Assembly: GCA_001780825.1 (NCBI GenBank)
Contig: MFIX01000114.1
Location: forward strand, 1 to 7,818
From: Candidatus Glassbacteria bacterium RIFCSPLOWO2_12_FULL_58_11
Lineage (GTDB): Bacteria > Gemmatimonadota > Glassbacteria > GWA2-58-10
DNA length: 7,818 nt
Direction: 5' to 3'
Shown here piece by piece: positions 6,841 through 7,818 of this stretch. The notes under the pieces were generated by a model. It was not told the origin of the DNA, made no database searches, and saw only the letters and a list, made by a program, of their open reading frames with translations. Each line of letters starts with the position of its first letter. The first letter of the stretch is position 1. The position numbers were made by a program, and so were the translations under genes.

Positions 6841-7818
6841 ATGATTGATCTTTCTTCAGAAAAACTCATGGTCCGCGGAACGCCGGTTCGGACTCTGATC
6901 GGGTGCACCCTCGGTTTCTTTTTCGGTTTCGCCGGGGTGGCTCTGTTTGGAATCACTGTCGGTGCTTTCAAGCATTCCATGGGCCTGACGCCGTTCCTGG
7001 TGGGCCTGCTCGTGGCTATTCCCAACTTGACCGGTTCCCTGCTGCGCATTCCTTTCGGGGCCTGGGTTGATTCCAACGGTGCGCGGAAACCATTTCTGAT
7101 TCTATTTGCCCTAACTGCCACCGGTCTGGCCCTGTTGTTCGGGATAACCGCTTACTATCACGACGGCGGGCTGACCCGCGCGCAGTACCCGCTGCTGCTA
7201 CTGGCCGGGATGTTCAGCGGCTGTGGGATCGCCACTTTCTCGGTGGGAGTCGGCCAGGTCTCTTACTGGTTCACTCAGGAACGTCAGGGAACCGCACTGG
7301 GGACCTATGCGGGGCTGGGAAACTTGGCGCCGGGTCTGTTCAGTTGGATCCTTCCATTGGCCATGCTCAGCCTGGGCCTTACCTGGACCTACGGCGCATG
7401 GTTCGGGATCGTGCTGATCGGCGCTCTACTCTACTATCTGCTCGCCGAGCCGGCGCCTTTTTTCCAGTTGCGCAGGCAGGGCCTCACGAAAGAGGAGGCC
7501 CTTCAGCGTGCCTGCGACTACGGGCAGAGGATTTTCCCGGCTTGGCGGACCTGGCAGGGGATCGTGAAAGCGGCCAAGGTCTGGAAGACCTGGGCGCTGG
7601 TAGGGATTTACTTCGTCACTTTCGGTGGCTTTCTGGCTCTTACCGGCTGGTTCCCCACTTACTGGCATGAATCCCGGCAGATGAGTATTTCGACCGCCGG
7701 GCTGCTGGCTGGCACGTTCTCCATCCTGGCCTCGCTGTTCCGGGTTTCGGGCGGGCGCATTTCGGATCGCCTGGGCGGGGAGAAAACCCTGATCGGCGCG
7801 CTCTCGGTGATTCTCTGC
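6841..7818 (+). CDS. narK: NarK-type nitrate/nitrite transporter (MFS, NNP family), 3' end missing
   Basis: Major facilitator of the nitrate/nitrite porter family, importing nitrate (by proton symport or nitrite exchange) for NarG. The frame is open to the window end; 326 residues are visible of a usual 400-460. The nitrate signature is present at about 150-162 (GTALGTYAGLGN). The two substrate-binding Arg of NarK (E. coli R89 and R305) correspond to R69 (GSLLRIPFG) and R301 (SLFRVSGGRISDR). MFS loop motifs appear after helix 2 (GAWVDSNGARKP, 73-84) and helix 8 (GGRISDRLGGEK, 304-315). The loop between helices 6 and 7 (about 203-249) is longer than in E. coli and strongly charged, as I recall from non-enterobacterial NarK proteins. 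Start choice: ATG 6841 has AGGA at 6826-6829, 11 bases upstream; an in-frame ATG at 6829 would add MDKG but has its AGG directly adjoining it. It lies 36 bases after narI, probably in the same operon. Whether it prefers nitrate-proton symport or nitrate/nitrite exchange cannot be read from this part. Confidence 0.93.
   Translation, partial: MIDLSSEKLMVRGTPVRTLIGCTLGFFFGFAGVALFGITVGAFKHSMGLTPFLVGLLVAIPNLTGSLLRIPFGAWVDSNGARKPFLILFALTATGLALLFGITAYYHDGGLTRAQYPLLLLAGMFSGCGIATFSVGVGQVSYWFTQERQGTALGTYAGLGNLAPGLFSWILPLAMLSLGLTWTYGAWFGIVLIGALLYYLLAEPAPFFQLRRQGLTKEEALQRACDYGQRIFPAWRTWQGIVKAAKVWKTWALVGIYFVTFGGFLALTGWFPTYWHESRQMSISTAGLLAGTFSILASLFRVSGGRISDRLGGEKTLIGALSVILC

Overview
The window holds a canonical respiratory nitrate reductase operon, all on the + strand: narG (19-3645), narH (3699-5192), narJ (5246-5896), narI (6118-6804), then a NarK-type nitrate/nitrite transporter (from about 6841) cut by the window end. 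Every residue I checked for metal, heme or substrate binding is intact: the H-x3-C-x3-C...C cluster motif and the molybdenum-ligand Asp of NarG, sixteen cluster positions of NarH including the Trp that marks a [3Fe-4S] site, the four heme-ligand His of NarI, and both nitrate-binding Arg of NarK.

How the genes work together: NarK exchanges nitrate and nitrite across the membrane. NarI oxidises quinol through two b hemes. NarH passes the electrons along four Fe-S clusters to NarG, which reduces nitrate to nitrite at a Mo-bisMGD centre facing the cytoplasm. NarJ is the dedicated chaperone for inserting the cofactor and maturing the complex, and is not part of the final enzyme. Spacers of 53, 53, 221 and 36 bases, with no convincing terminator between genes, suggest one transcript. 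No regulator, molybdenum cofactor gene or upstream promoter lies in the window.

The one departure from a plain operon is the narJ-narI spacer. Most of it (about 5933-6100) is an A+T-richer, roughly 168-base imperfect inverted repeat centred on a strong small hairpin. It looks like a dispersed non-coding repeat or MITE-like insertion. Its internal hairpin and terminal motif resemble, from memory, intergenic repeats common in Desulfobacterota (former Deltaproteobacteria) genomes.

Organism: a bacterium of moderately high G+C (by eye about 55-60%) with a cytoplasm-facing (nNar) enzyme, with no Tat signal visible on NarG. The protein sequences mix features of the E. coli and Bacillus Nar enzymes and are not close to either. 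A Desulfobacterota or candidate-phylum anaerobe or facultative denitrifier is a reasonable guess, but the window does not settle it. I see no undescribed enzymatic system here; the repeat is the element most worth following up.
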